A stretch of 64,000 nucleotides of DNA, from positions 1 through 64,000 of the forward strand of contig CP103022.1 of NCBI GenBank assembly GCA_024752435.1, in the 5' to 3' direction. The position numbers and the translations under genes are program-made. Positions 1 to 12,335 of the stretch are shown here, in pieces. The notes beneath the pieces were generated by a model. The model saw only the letters and a program-made list of their open reading frames with translations, did not search any database and was not told the origin of the DNA. The stretch is from Allantophomopsis cytisporea. Its lineage: Eukaryota > Ascomycota > Leotiomycetes > Phacidiales > Phacidiaceae. The number at the start of each line of letters is the position of its first letter. The stretch's first letter is position 1.

Positions 1-240
1 AACCAAACCTTGTACTTACCCGTTACCTAGAATACGCTCTTATACTTACCCGTTACCTAGAATACGCTCTATTACCTACCCGTTACCTAGAATACGCTTT
101 AATACCTACCCATCACCTAGAATACGCTCTTATACTTACCTATTACCTGAAATACGCTCTATTACCTACCCGTTACCTAGAATACGCTCTTATACTTACC
201 TATCACCTAGAATATACTCTATTTTCTATTTATTACCTAG
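1..240. repeat. 30-bp tandem repeat, eight copies
   Basis: Eight head-to-tail copies of a 30-bp unit ending in the core TTACCTAGAATACGCTCT fill the first 240 bases; the array probably continues to the left of the window. Copies differ by a few bases, mostly C/T changes as expected of RIP, and the last copy is the most decayed. There are no unique spacers between units. The unit is not the fungal telomere repeat, so this is a minisatellite, possibly subtelomeric given the helicase remnant beside it. Confidence 0.9.
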
Positions 241-822
241 TATATATCTTTTATTTTAACCTCTATAAATACTTAGACGTACTATATTCCAATACTAACT
301 AAATATCTAGTGTTAAAGTAATATTATACTATTTTAGTATATTTAATCTATTCTTATAAAGTAGTAGCTTTAAACTTATTGTAGAAGTTAAACCTTTTCT
401 TTTAAGAAATATAAGAAGACCTCTATTAATAAGATTCCCTTAGTATTAAACGCCTTTAAAAACACCTTTTTAATTAAAGATAAGATAAACGACCCTAGAA
501 AAGAACAATAAAGAATATTAAACTTTCTTTGCAGAAGTAAAGATCTCTGTTCTATGAATAGAATAACAATCAATCTAACGATTAGATCTAAATTTGTACA
601 ACTATCAAGACTTTGATTCTATATTTTAAGAGCAGAATATATAACTATAGGGAATAAACAATAAAAACAACACGAGTCTTTTACAAAGACTTTTCTTTTA
701 AAATATCCCTTACTTTATTCTCTATACTCCCTATCTTTAATACTACTTGATATTTACAGATAAAATAAAGGTGTTCTTTATAAGTAAAAGGACTCTTAAA
801 GAAGCAAACGATACAACTCAAG
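241..822. other. AT-rich spacer without a gene
   Basis: Very AT-rich sequence between the tandem array and the helicase ruin. No protein family, repeat unit or RNA gene could be recognised; the short open frames have the composition of random AT-rich DNA. Confidence 0.6.
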
Positions 823-3800
823 TCAAATTCTTGTATAACTTTTAAGAACCAACTCCGTTCTTGTTCTGTATAGAGTTGGTTCTTGTTCTATATTAGAATT
901 AAACTCTTGTAAACGTTTGACTTGTTGATCTTTTAAATCTCTCCGTTGTAAACATAGATCGCAAGCCTCTTCTATCAATAAATACTCGTCTATTAACGTA
1001 TCGTCTAAATATTTAGATAATATACGTCGACGGCAAACTCCTTCGTTTAAATAAGAACGAGTAAGTTGTTTTTCTTTAGAATTATTGGGTTTTATTTTAC
1101 CTTTATTCTTATTAATAAGAGTAAGAGATATAGACGAATCAAGCTTCCTTCTGCCTCGACTACTCCCTTGTATAAAGTCTATAAGACTAAAAGGAGAATA
1201 CAAGTAGATAACTAGACGGATAAATAGGTAATCGATCCCTTCTTGTAATGCAGATGTAGTTATAAGGACCCGATTTTCTTCATCTACTGCTTCTAAGAAT
1301 AGTTGAAGTACTTGCTCTTTCCCTTCTAGGTCGCTATAATAGGTTTTAAACCCAAATAAAGACTAGAAGGCGGTAATATCTTTGATAGAAGGGCAGAAGA
1401 CTAAGATCTTTTCTTTAAGGTCTGTATATTGAGACTAATACCGATCAATAACCTCTTTTACCTCAATATATTGTTCTTCTATACTTATAGAAGTCAAGTA
1501 TTGTACCCGGTAAGAGATATTAGATCGGCTAGTAGAAGAACAGATAGTAAGAAGGTTATTTAATAAGAGCTTTTCTTTAAATATACCTTCTAAGTAGATA
1601 GGTAAAGTCCTAGTCAAAAAAACAAACTGCGTTAGAATAAAAAAGATTTGTTGAATTTTATACATTATAGAACAGAAATTAGAATGGGTAAGAATTATAT
1701 AATACTCGTCTATAATAATCCGATCTAAAAGCCCTCGGTTCTTTAAATCTTGTAGAAAGAAGAGTAGATAGTCGTTTAAAACCGATTCTATACTAATCAA
1801 AGTAAGAGTTGAAAACTTCTGTTCTTCTTCCCAAATAGTAGTAGTAATATTAAACGCTTCTGCTCTCTGTTTTATATCTTGTTTTAACCCTAAGAAGGGA
1901 ACGATAACTACCGTTGTATTTGTATTAGAAAACGCTGAAGTTAATAGATAACTTAGAGTCTTTCCTCCGTTTGTAGCTAAAACACCTAAGATAAAAAGAA
2001 CTTTATTTAAAATTGCCTTTATTAGAGTTGCTTGCTCTTTTGAATAGAAAGAAGCTGTATTATCATTTAAAAACTCTTTTAACAAGTTATTTAAAACGTC
2101 TTGAGAAGAAAAGAGTAAAGATATAGCTAAAACGTCTTTTAACTTGACTCTTTGATTGAGAGTAGTTGAAGTCAATACAGGAGATATATAAGAAGAATAA
2201 CTCCGCTTTAAAGAAGGTTTAAAAGATTTCAAAGCAAAAGCTTCTAGTCGATTTTTAATCTTTAATTCCCTTTCTATATTTAATATACTTGAATTAGATA
2301 TAGTAGAAATACCTTCTACTACTTCTACTACATTTAAATCAAATATTGAAAAGTAAGAGAAGTAAAAATAATAGAATTTGAGATATTGTATTTGTAGATC
2401 GCTTCTAATATTTTGAAATAGAGTAATCGATCGGCTATAGTTTAACTCTTTTGTAAGAGAAGAATAGTTCATCTGTTTCGATATAATTTTATTGAAGTTA
2501 GAAACGTTAGAATTTAACTTTAAACTCAACGTTTCCCCATCTATATCTTCTTGTATAAAATACCAAACGATTGCTACAATAATCTACCGATAACTTTGTA
2601 TATTCAATTTAATACCAAGTTGAGAAAGTATAAAGCTTCTAATCTTAGTACTCAAGTAAATAGACGATAAGTATCTTTGATCTATATAGAATAGATAAGG
2701 AGAATAAAGTATTGAAGGATATAATAAGACTTCTAAGAATCGAGTAAACGGCTGTACAAGAACTAGATATAATAAAAGAGTATACAAGAGAGAATATAGG
2801 AGGTACTTTAAAGAACTTGAGATTGACTCTGTAAGACTTTGATTCTTAGAATAAGAGATCTTTAATATAAATAAAAGACTTCCTTTATCTATATATAATT
2901 CTCTCTGATCTTTAATCGAGTTTAAAAACTTCAACGAGGCTAATTCTGTACCTCGATTGGGTAAACTACTTGTAAAGTAGATAGATAACATTAAAAGTTG
3001 TAAAAACTCTTAGATCCTATGAAAATATCGTTTTACTGCTATTTTATTGATAGTAAAAGAACTGTCTTCTAATATATAGAACTGCGACCTCAAACTAGAA
3101 TTAGATAGTATATATTTTGCTAAGAAAGAAGAATAATGTTCATTCTGCGGATAAAAATCTCTAAAATACTTGTTTATAGAAGTTTCGCGGATATCTTTGA
3201 ATTTAGCAAACTCTTGAAGAGTTATATCTTTAATAAGATTACTTGATATATTAAAGAGCAACTCTTCCTTGAGGAAACAATATAGTTGGATCAACGATTC
3301 TTTAAATAAAGAGCGTAGATTATCAACCAAGATTGTAGTTGCGTTGTAAGTAAGAGTATCCTTCTTAAAACTATCGATAGAAATATAAAAGAGCGATAAC
3401 GAGTTCTTATTTACTACGAAGGAATAAAAGCGGTTATTTAATACTTCTAAAAGCAGATACAGACAACTATTATAGAAGTAACAAGATATAAACTCGTCTA
3501 TAATACTCTTTAAAGTAATATCGACAGTAGAACTTTCTTTGATCGAATTCAATGTTATCTACTTAGAAAACGAATCCGATATAACTAAGAGTTGAAAACA
3601 ATATATAAACTGAGAGTAGAACTAACTAAGATCTTTAGAATCTCTCAACGTAAGATTTTTAGATCGGATACTAATACAAGCAAAGAAAACGTTAATTACA
3701 CTTGTAAAGATATAAACGTCTTGTTGTTGTTTGAATAAAGAGATAAAGAAGGCTACTAACGTTCGATTTAACTCTTCTTGTAATATCCTTTGTCGAGAAT

Positions 3801-5037
3801 CGTACTCTTTAATCCGTTGTAAGATTTGAATTGGATCTAACCCAGTTTAAAAATACTCTTCTCTTTCTTCTTCGAGATCTTCTTGACTAGAATCGCTAGA
3901 ATTGTTTATATTACTATCTCCTTTACTTAAAGAAGACTCGTATATAGAATCCTTACTCTCTTTTGGTCTAGAAAAAGTCCTAGGTAATCTAATCCGAGAT
4001 TTATATACCTTATTACTTATTGAAGTCCGATTTCTCTGTTCTAGAAGTTTATTCCCTAGTTTTAAAATCTCTTGGAATAATACAGTCGATTCTTTACTTA
4101 AAGAATACAATACTTTATACTATAGATCTTGAAATGTACAGAATATAAAGAAGAAGAACTTTAAAAAGAATAAGATATATTTTTGTAAAGACTGCCGATT
4201 TTGTAATACTTTAAAGCCTTTGTTGGTTTTCTTCCTATCTTCAAAGCTATTTAAAGTAGTAAAGTAATTCCGTTCTAAATAAAAGTACTTGCTTATAGAA
4301 GAATAGAATATTTGTTCTAAAGAACTACTTAATACTTGTAAAAGCTCTTCTTTTTCTTCTATTCTTCTAGAATAGGTAGCAAGGGATTTTAAATCCTTAT
4401 TTAAAAGGAACTAATAGTATTTTGTTTTTAATTGAAACAGTATAAGTTTATCGACCTCTAGATTTAACTTGAAGGTTTTAGCTTGTTCTTGTATACTCTC
4501 TTCCCTTTTAAAATAAGAATCTAAGAGGTTTGTAGACGTTTAATCTAATTGTATAGATTCATCTCCTTCTCCTTCTTCTTTTCCTTTCCCTTTATTTTCA
4601 ATAGGGAAATAGTATTGATTTATATAAAGGTACTGCCCTAATATAATCGAATATTTATTCTCTATATCTTTAAACAAAGGATGTTCGATAGAAATATAAT
4701 GTAAGATGTTCTATTTACTTAACTTAATAATAAAACAATAAAAATACTTATATATATTATTTAATACTGGTAAGAATCGAATAAAGAGTAAAGAACGTCT
4801 AGAAATCGACTCGATTATACTATTATAACTATCTTTAACAGGTAAAACATCTAAGAAACTTAAAGATTCTAAAATAAGATCTTGTTCTTCTTTATTTACT
4901 CCTTCTTTATTTAAATGTTTTTTAGAATAAGAAGAAGTTGTAGAAGGCTCGATCGTACGCTTACAATAAGTATATATAAAGAGTTTAAACTCTTGAAAGT
5001 AAGAAAGAAAGGTAGGGAGGGAAGTAGTAGAAGACAT
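823..5037 (-). pseudogene. RIP-degraded OrsD / RecQ-type helicase
   Basis: Broken open frames read from 5,037 down to 823 and line up as one large ancestral protein. The first (4,711-5,037) starts with an OrsD-like N-terminus containing FIYTYCKRTI, as in OrsD proteins that begin by reading a C-x2-C zinc motif. The 364-residue piece (1,435-2,529) holds an SF2 helicase core: a FYSKEQATLI Q-like motif, a degenerate Walker A ATNGGKT at residues 185-191, and IIIDEYY in place of DExH. The last part (about 823-1,440) reads as the helicase C-terminal half with ITTSALQEGID and SLIDFIQGSSRGRR, like the RecQ IQ-x-GR-x-GR motif. In-frame TAG/TAA codons and AT-shifted codons indicate RIP. OrsD-RecQ genes are known in repeated or subtelomeric copies in fungi. 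I am confident of the helicase, less of the exact extent; pieces between 2,584 and 4,700 are not individually recognisable. Confidence 0.7.
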
Positions 5038-5599
5038 TGTATATAGATATTGACTATAAAAAGTAATAATACTGCTCTAAGGTTAAAATAACCGTTTATA
5101 TAGTTGTATTTGAGTATAGTTGAATATAAAAAGTAGTTTTATAAGTATAGAAAGTAGTTATAAAGTAGATATAGGGTAGAGTTGGAAGAATAGTTAGACT
5201 ATATAGAGTAAATAAAAGAGTAGAAGTATAGATGTAGATATAAGGTTGTTTAAAAATAAGCTTATTTCTAGTTGCTATAGCAACTAGAATTCTAAGAAGG
5301 CAAAAATCAAAAGGTAAAGGCTAAAGCTAGTACCCGCCTACTACTTTCAATTGTACTTTATTAAAAGATTTTTAATTTTAAGTAGCAGTAGAAGAATTAA
5401 GCTATATATATATATAGCCGACAGCCTTCTTTTCTACAAAGACTTTCTAACCGATAGCTTATTTAGATCCCAAAGGATATTAATAATTGCTATATAGTTG
5501 GAGAATCGAATACAAAACCTTCAATTCTATAGCTTTGTAGTAGAGTAAACTACTACTCGGCTATAAATTACTTTGCCAGCAGAATAAGCAAATATTTAG
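5038..5599. other. AT-rich spacer without a gene
   Basis: AT-rich DNA between the helicase start and the satellite array. It has a short perfect inverted repeat around 5,270-5,290 (TTGCTATAGCAA) but nothing that can be called a gene or element. Confidence 0.5.
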
Positions 5600-5904
5600 T
5601 ATATATAGCCAACTTTAAGTATATATACCTACTTTAATTCCTAGTATAGTACTAGTATATATACCTACTTTAATTCCTAGTATAATACTAGTATATATAC
5701 TTACTCTAATTCTTAGTATAGCTCCTAGTATATATATATATATATATATATATACTCTAATTGAATGTTCAATTGAATATTCAATTGAGTATTTAATTGA
5801 ATATTCGGTTCTTAAGCCTAAAACTACTCTAGTATATACTTTTACTCTAATTTCTAGTATAGTACTAGTATATATACCTATTCTAATTCTTAGTATAGCT
5901 CCTA

Positions 5905-5938
<34 letters not shown>

Positions 5939-6461
5939 TCCAATTAAGTATTCAATTAAATATTTAATTGAGTATTCAATTAAATGTTTGGTTTTTAAGC
6001 CTAAAGCTACTCTAGTATATACTTCTACTCTAATTTTTAGTATAGTACTAGTATATATACCTACTCTAATTCTTAGTATAGCTTCTAGTATATATATATA
6101 TATATATATATATATACTCTAATTAAATGTTCAATTGAATATTCAATTGAGTATTCAATTGAATATTTGGTTCTTAAGCTTAAAGCTACTCTAATATATA
6201 CTTTTACTCTAATTCCTAGTATAGTACTAGTATATATACCTACTTTAATTCCTAGTATAGCTCCTAGTATATATATATATATATATACTCCAATTAAGTA
6301 TTCAATTGAATATTCAATTAAATATTCAATTGAGTATTCAATTAAATATTTAATTGAATATTTAGTTTTTAAGCTTAAGGCTATTCTAGTATATACTTCT
6401 ACTCTAATTCCTAGTATAATACTAGTATATATACCTACTCCAATTCCTAGTATAGCTCCTA

Positions 6462-6495
<34 letters not shown>

Positions 6496-6595
6496 TCCAA
6501 TTAAGTATTCAATTGAATATTCAATTGAATATTCAATTAAATATTCGGTTTTTAAGCCTAAAGCTATTCTAGTATATACTCTACTCTAATTCTAA
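5600..6595. repeat. Satellite-like array, period about 180-195 bp
   Basis: About five imperfect copies of a compound unit. Each has CTAGTATAGTACTAGTATATA-type blocks, a (TA)n run of variable length, several 10-bp ATTCAATTGA steps and the marker TTTTTAAGCCTAAAGC. The marker recurs near 5,811, 5,993, 6,171, 6,367 and 6,550, spacings of 178-196 bp; the variation comes from the inner TA and ATTCAATTGA sub-repeats. One 140-residue open frame across it (6,167-6,589) only translates the repeats and is not a gene. Confidence 0.85.
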
Positions 6596-6632
6596 GTAGT
6601 ATAGCCTTATATATTGGGCAGTTATATACAAA

Positions 6633-7165
6633 GCTAGGCTACCCTAATGTTTCTTAGGGTTATACTATATTATATATAATTCTACTAATACTTATAGCAG
6701 CAACTTATAATATATATATTATTGTAATTTAGAATTATATAAATCTTTTACTTTACTATAGCTACTATATACAACTAATATTGCGATTTTTAAAGCTAGG
6801 TACAAGCTTTACTTTGTACTTAGTAGAGGTTAGCCTTTATTTCGAAGGCAGTAGCAAAATATTTTAGTAGTAGAAATTATAGCTTTATATAGTAGGTACT
6901 TACTTATAGAGCTAGGCTACTTTAATGTTTTTTAAAGTTATACTATATTATATATAACTCTACTAATACTTATAGCAGCAACTTATAATATATATATTAT
7001 TGTAATTTAGAATTATATAAATCTTTTACTTTACTATAGCTACTATATACAACCAATATTGCAATTTTTAAAGCTAGGTACAAGCCTTACCTTGTACCTA
7101 GCAGAGATTAACCCTTATTTTAAAGGTAGTAGCAGAATATTTTAGTAGTAGAAATCTTATACCTA
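6633..7165. repeat. Direct duplication of a 255-bp AT-rich unit
   Basis: The stretch beginning GCTAGGCTACCCTAATG at 6,633 recurs at 6,911, 278 bp later, and stays alignable for about 255 bp through AGCTAGGTACAAGC to TTTTAGTAGTAGAAAT. The copies differ mostly by C/T and G/A substitutions, as expected from RIP. No coding content is evident. Confidence 0.8.
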
Positions 7166-7617
7166 GGCTTAAGTACAATATAGAATAAAAAGTAGGCTAA
7201 GTAGTTGCTAAACCTATCGTTGTACAATAGTAATACTTATAGGCTCTCCTTTAAAGATAAGTATAGTATACTCTTTATCCTATATAATAGTTGGGTATAT
7301 ATAGAAATCTTGAGCAAATGTCTTTGTAAAAGTATATTGACTATATAAAGGAGTAAAAACACTATTACAGCTATTATATATATATATAGCTATATATTGA
7401 CGGAAATTAAATGTAGTATATATACTATTAATCTCGTTATAATACTAATTGTATATATTTAATGTAAATAGACGAAGGCAGTAGATTACTTTAAATAGTA
7501 TAAGTACTTGTTGATTACTCTGATTCTATATAAGAGTATTTAAATTGAACTTATTTATACTAAGCTAGTATATAAATAAGCTGTTAAAGGGAGTCTTTGT
7601 TATAGCTTGCTAGATAA
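7166..7617. other. AT-rich spacer without a gene
   Basis: AT-rich sequence linking the duplicated unit to the next decayed element. No gene, repeat family or RNA recognised. Confidence 0.4.
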
Positions 7618-8720
7618 CTACAAAACTAAAGCTAATAATAGCCTTTTTAAAATTCTTATTGTTAATAGGACTATACTATATAGCAACCTCAATATTGTAA
7701 AGGTATAGGGACTAGGTAAAAGAAATAGAAAGTCTCTTTGCAATAAGCTTTGATTTAGCTTGTAGGAGGAAGAGTATAAATTGCTGCTAGTATTGAAAAT
7801 AGCCCAGCTAGAACTAGATTTCAATAAAGTAGAATAGCTTTAGCAATATAGTATTACTAATAGAGCGTAGCAGTTGTAATATGTATTTTAAACGACCTAG
7901 TCCAGCAACTTAGAGTTTTAAAAGGATGTTGTATATAGCTTAGGTAATAAAGGCGTAGTAAAAAGGGTTTAATATAATGCTTATAGCTAAAAGCTTCTTT
8001 AGCTTAGCAATAAGTATACTAGCAAAGAAAGTTAGCTACTGTATCTTTTTATCCTACAGCAATAACTTTTAGTTAGTACTTAGGATAGAGATAGTATAGA
8101 AGGCTTTTTAAAGATCTTGTAGGTAATTGTAGTAGACTTTTTTATATTCTAGTATATCTATTGTTTCTTCTGCTATAGTTTTTTTGCCTAGGCTAGGGAC
8201 TACAATAGGATAATAAAGAGCTAAAAGTATTGTAAAAAGTATTTGTAGATATATATATAGTTTAGACTAGGCTTCTTCTCTGAAATAGACAAGGTATTGA
8301 TGTCGGTAGAAGCTATTTTAATTGATAAAGTAGTAGTCGCAATAGTTGGTAATATACGAGAATCTACCAACAAACAACTTAAGATTTAGATAATAGCCTA
8401 AAGTAGCTGTACTTTTGATTCTAGGGTCGTCTATATTCGAGATAACATCGGTTTAGCTGAGTTGTTGTATAGTAGTCTTGTAGGTATTAATAGGTATACT
8501 TTTATAATAAATAGTAAGGTACCAGCTTATTTTAGCTTCGTCTACAAAGATAGTATAGCTACAGGCTGTATATATAATAGCTTTGAAGAGTACGTTATAT
8601 AAAAGAAGTATAAAGTAGGTAGACATCGTTGTAGTTGTACTAATAGTATTCTTAGAGAGTTGTTGGCTATTGTATTAATACAAATAAATACTGATACTGT
8701 TAGAAAGTATATAGTATTCT
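7618..8720 (-). pseudogene. RIP-decayed reading frame, unrecognised
   Basis: On the minus strand from about 8,720 down to 7,620 one frame stays protein-like for some 360 codons and is interrupted mainly by TAG/TAA, as in the RIP-damaged gypsy element nearby. Readable pieces include FVDEAKISWYLTIYY, IDDPRIKSTATLGYYLNL and FVGRFSYITNYCDYYF. I do not recognise a family. Its position among transposon remains makes a mobile-element gene likely, but that is inference. Confidence 0.35.
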
Positions 8721-9239
8721 TTGTAGGCGATAGCTAACTAACTCTATACAGATAGTAGCAGCTACTACTAACCTTTAGCAAAGACGTTTAGCAAGGACGT
8801 TTTGCCTGTATATACTAGGGTATATTGGAAAAGTATATTTAGCGAGGATATTTGGCAAAGACGTTTTGCCTGTATATAGTAGAGTACATTAGGATGTATA
8901 TTTAGCGAGCGTGTTTTTACAACCTGCTATAATTTAGACCTTAGCAAAAGTACAGATGGGAAGTATATAATTGTTAAGGATCTTAACGCTAGCAATCTCG
9001 CTAATATATACAGCCGCGCTGTTTTGTATAGAAGAATTTGGCAAAGATATTACACGAGCGTTAGCAAGGATGTTTTAGCGCTACAAAATTTTGGCGAGGA
9101 CGTTTAGGCTTGGCGTTTAGGGAATATGTTTGCTAGCTAGCGGGTATATATTCTGTATATATAGCCGTACATTATTTATATAGGTATACAAACGGGAAAC
9201 ATATTCGCCAACGGAATATAGTGTTAGAATATACTATAG
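8721..9239. other. Repeated GACGTTTTGCC motifs and inverted repeats
   Basis: Short motifs of the type TTAGCAAGGACGTTTTGCCTGTATATA recur at irregular distances (for example 8,796 and 8,860), with variants TTAGCGAGGATATTT, TTAGCGAGCGTGTTT and TTGGCGAGGACGTTT. GGGAATATGTTTGC near 9,119 is matched by GGAAACATATTCGCC near 9,198 in inverted orientation. This could be the decayed end of a DNA transposon or of an LTR element; there is no gene. Confidence 0.45.
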
Positions 9240-11690
9240 GCATTTCGAGTATTTAGTAATACTATTTAGCTTAACTAATACCTCTACAACTTTTTAAACG
9301 CTGATCAACTAAATACTATATAAATATTTAAATGTATTTGTAGTAGCTTATCTAAATAATATCCTTGTATACTCTAATACTATAGAAGAGTATATTAAGT
9401 ATATTAAACTTATATTTATAGTACTTCAGAAATATTACCTATATCTAAAACTAGAGAAATACAAGTTTTACCAATAGTTAGTTGGATTTTTAGGTTATAT
9501 AATAACTACTAAAGGAATCTAGATAGACAATTCTAAAGTACAAGCAGTCTATAAATAGCTAATACTAAACTCTGTTAAAGAAGTACAATCCTTCTTTAAA
9601 TTCGCTAATTTCTACCGAAGATTTATCAAGGGATATTCAAATATTATAATACTAGTTTCGGAATTAACGAAGAAAGACCAAGCCTTTAAATAGACTGATA
9701 AAGCTCAACGAGCTTTCGAGAAACTTAAAGAGAGTTTTATAACTACACCTATATTAAAGAACTTCGACCTTAAAGTTTTTATAGTAGTAGAAACGGATTC
9801 CTCTGATTATATAATCGGGGTAGTATTAAGTCAACCGGACGAGAATAAAAAGCTTCGACCTATTGCTTTTTTCTTTTGTAAGTTGACTTTAGTTAAGTTA
9901 AACTACGAAATCTACAATAAAGAATTGTTAGCAATTGTCGCTATATTTCAAGAATAGAGAGTTTACCTAGAAAGACTTAAGTATAAAGTAGTAGTAATTA
10001 CAGACTATAAAAATCTACTATACTTTACAACTACAAAGGTATTAAACAAACGACAAGTACAATAGTTAGAATTTATAGCTAAGTACAACTTCAAAATCAC
10101 CTACTATAAAAGATCTGAAAATACTAAAGCCGATATATTTAGCCGACGAGTAGATTACATACAAAACAAAGAACTAGTATTATATACTATATTTCAAGAT
10201 AATAGAGACAATTTAACGTATAACTACCTAGAGTTAAACGCTACGATATAAGTCGAAGACCTAGATATACTCTAAAAAATTCGACAAGTATATACTATAG
10301 ATACTATAGTACAATATATTTTAAAAAACCCCAACAAATACCTAGGAACTTTAGTAATACCAAACTAGATACTATTGTTTAAAGGACTAGTCTATATTTT
10401 TATACCCCTATAGAAACAGCTAGTCAAAGAACAATATAAGCTACTAGTATACAAATACTAGGGAATAAGCAAAACATTAGAACGTCTAACTAGAATATAC
10501 TACTTCCTAAGAATAAAGAACTAAGTAGAAAAAGTTATAAAGGAATATAATATTTGCTCTAAGAATAAGGTTAATTAATACGTACTTTATAGATAGCTTA
10601 AATTACTAGTAGTATTAAAAGGAGTATAGAAATCTATTGCTTTAGATTTCATTATTAAACTACTACTTTTAAAAGAACTATTTACAAAAGTAGAATATAA
10701 TTCAATTGTAGTTATTACCGATAAAATAACAAAATATAGATATTTTATACTATATAAAGAATCTAGTACTACAGAAGACTTAGTATATACTTTCTTAAAA
10801 ACGATTGTTAGCAATTATAGTATACTAGATGAAATAATATCCGACCGAGACAAGTTGTTTACTTTAAACTTCTAGAAGTCTTTAATAAGCTAGTTAGGAA
10901 CTAACTATAAACTCTCGAGAGCTTACCACCTATAAACAAACAGACAAACCAAACGATTCAACCAAACGTTAAAGTAGTACTTCTACTATTATATAAACTA
11001 CAAACAAGATAATTAGGTACGACTATTACCCCTTGTACAATTTGTATACAATAGTACAACTATAGAAACTACAAAAGTTTTACTATTCTATACTAACTAT
11101 AGACTAGAACTAGAAGTATATTATTTACCCCGAGAAATACAGGTACTTGTAGAAGTAGTACAAATATAAGTTGTAGAACTTAAAACACTCTACAAACAAC
11201 TAGCTAAAGATATCGAGTTTTTTAACCAACGATTAGCAAGTTATTAGAATGAAAAAAAGATAGAAGGACCTACCTTTTTAGAGGGAGACAAAGTCTACTT
11301 TATATATAGAAATATTAAAACAACTAGACTAAACAACAAGTTAAACAATATTAAAATCGGACTATTTAAGATTTTGAAGAAAATAAGTTCAGTTAATTAC
11401 AAACTCTAACTACTAGCAAGTATAAAAATATATCTTATATTCTATATGTTTCTACTAGAACTAGTACTATAGAATATATACTATATATACTACTTAGACC
11501 TATCCTAAGAAAATAAAAACACTAAATATACTATCGAGAAAATCCTAGACTACAAGTAGGTTAGGAACGAACTTAGATATTTAGTTAAATAGGAAGGTTA
11601 TAATAACTCGGACAATATATAGGAACCTACTAAAAACTTCAACTCTAAAACATTAGAAGATTACTATTTGGAATATTTAATCCCTCTTAG
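9240..11690 (+). mobile_element. Truncated RIP-damaged Ty3/gypsy pol
   Basis: A single plus-strand frame can be followed for about 2.4 kb through the second half of a Ty3/gypsy polyprotein. Reverse transcriptase enters late (AYLNNILVYS in place of the YLDDILVYS box, then LGYIITTKGIQID). RNase H follows (VVETDSSDYIIGVVLSQ, NYEIYNKELLAIV), then integrase (IALDFIIKL, EIISDRDKLFT, NRQTKRFNQTLK) and a C-terminal chromodomain-like piece (YTIEKILDYK...LRYLVK, with TAG where Trp is expected). Many stops replace Trp or Gln, typical of RIP on both strands. Gag, protease and the first half of reverse transcriptase are missing, so the element is truncated at about 9,240 and cannot be active. Confidence 0.9.
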
Positions 11691-12335
11691 AAGGAAGGAG
11701 ATACCGCTACAAAGAAGTCGCCTTTAAATAAAAAGTCGAGGCTAGGGTTGGTAGTAGTAAACGGATTAGTTCTAGTATAAATATTGTATTCTGCCTCTGC
11801 CTTCTCTTCTGCTTTTTTTCTTTCTTTTTCTTCTATAGCTTTAAGTTCGTTAAATATAGCTAGTCTACAACAAAGTATTTTACTACTACAAGATTTCAAC
11901 AATTTCTGTATACAATAGAGATGTATACGTTGGGTAAAAGCCTCCTACTTTTGTTGAGCCGCGAGTTCTTCTTTAGCTTTTAGTCGTACTTCTTCTAAAC
12001 AAAGTTTCTCCTAGTTAGAAACTAAGGGTATACTAACGTTATATTTTGTATTTCTTTGAATATACTTATTATAGTACTTCGAGTAAAGGGAAACTATATA
12101 TTTGTACCCCAAAGTAAAACAAGCTCGATAAAGTACTATTTTTATTTTAGTACTATTCTTTTTAATACGTTCAGCAAGAACAATACGTTCTTTGATTTTC
12201 AAATAGTTTAGAGAAGGTATATTGAGAATAGAAGGCTATAATATTACTAAGGTAGGAATTGCCCTACTTAAGTAGTATCGGATCTACCCGGTTACTTATT
12301 AAGTCAAAGGAACTTAACCAATAAAGGGGGGACCT
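11691..12335 (-). other. Antisense coiled-coil remnant before the 3' LTR
   Basis: Between the chromodomain and the LTR, minus-strand open pieces (11,687-11,902 and 12,011-12,202) contain a charged helical stretch, ELKAIEEKERKKAEEKAEAE. They may be parts of one decayed protein. It lies inside the gypsy element and may be its antisense gene or part of another inserted element. A polypurine tract (ATAAAGGGGGGACC, about 12,321-12,334) stands just before the LTR. Confidence 0.4.

Noticed and set aside
1..240. CRISPR array
   Set aside because: The 30-bp repeats are directly adjacent with no spacers, and the organism is a fungus.
6167..6589. 140-codon open frame as a gene
   Set aside because: It only translates the satellite array (YSIEYSIKY repeats) and has no other protein character.
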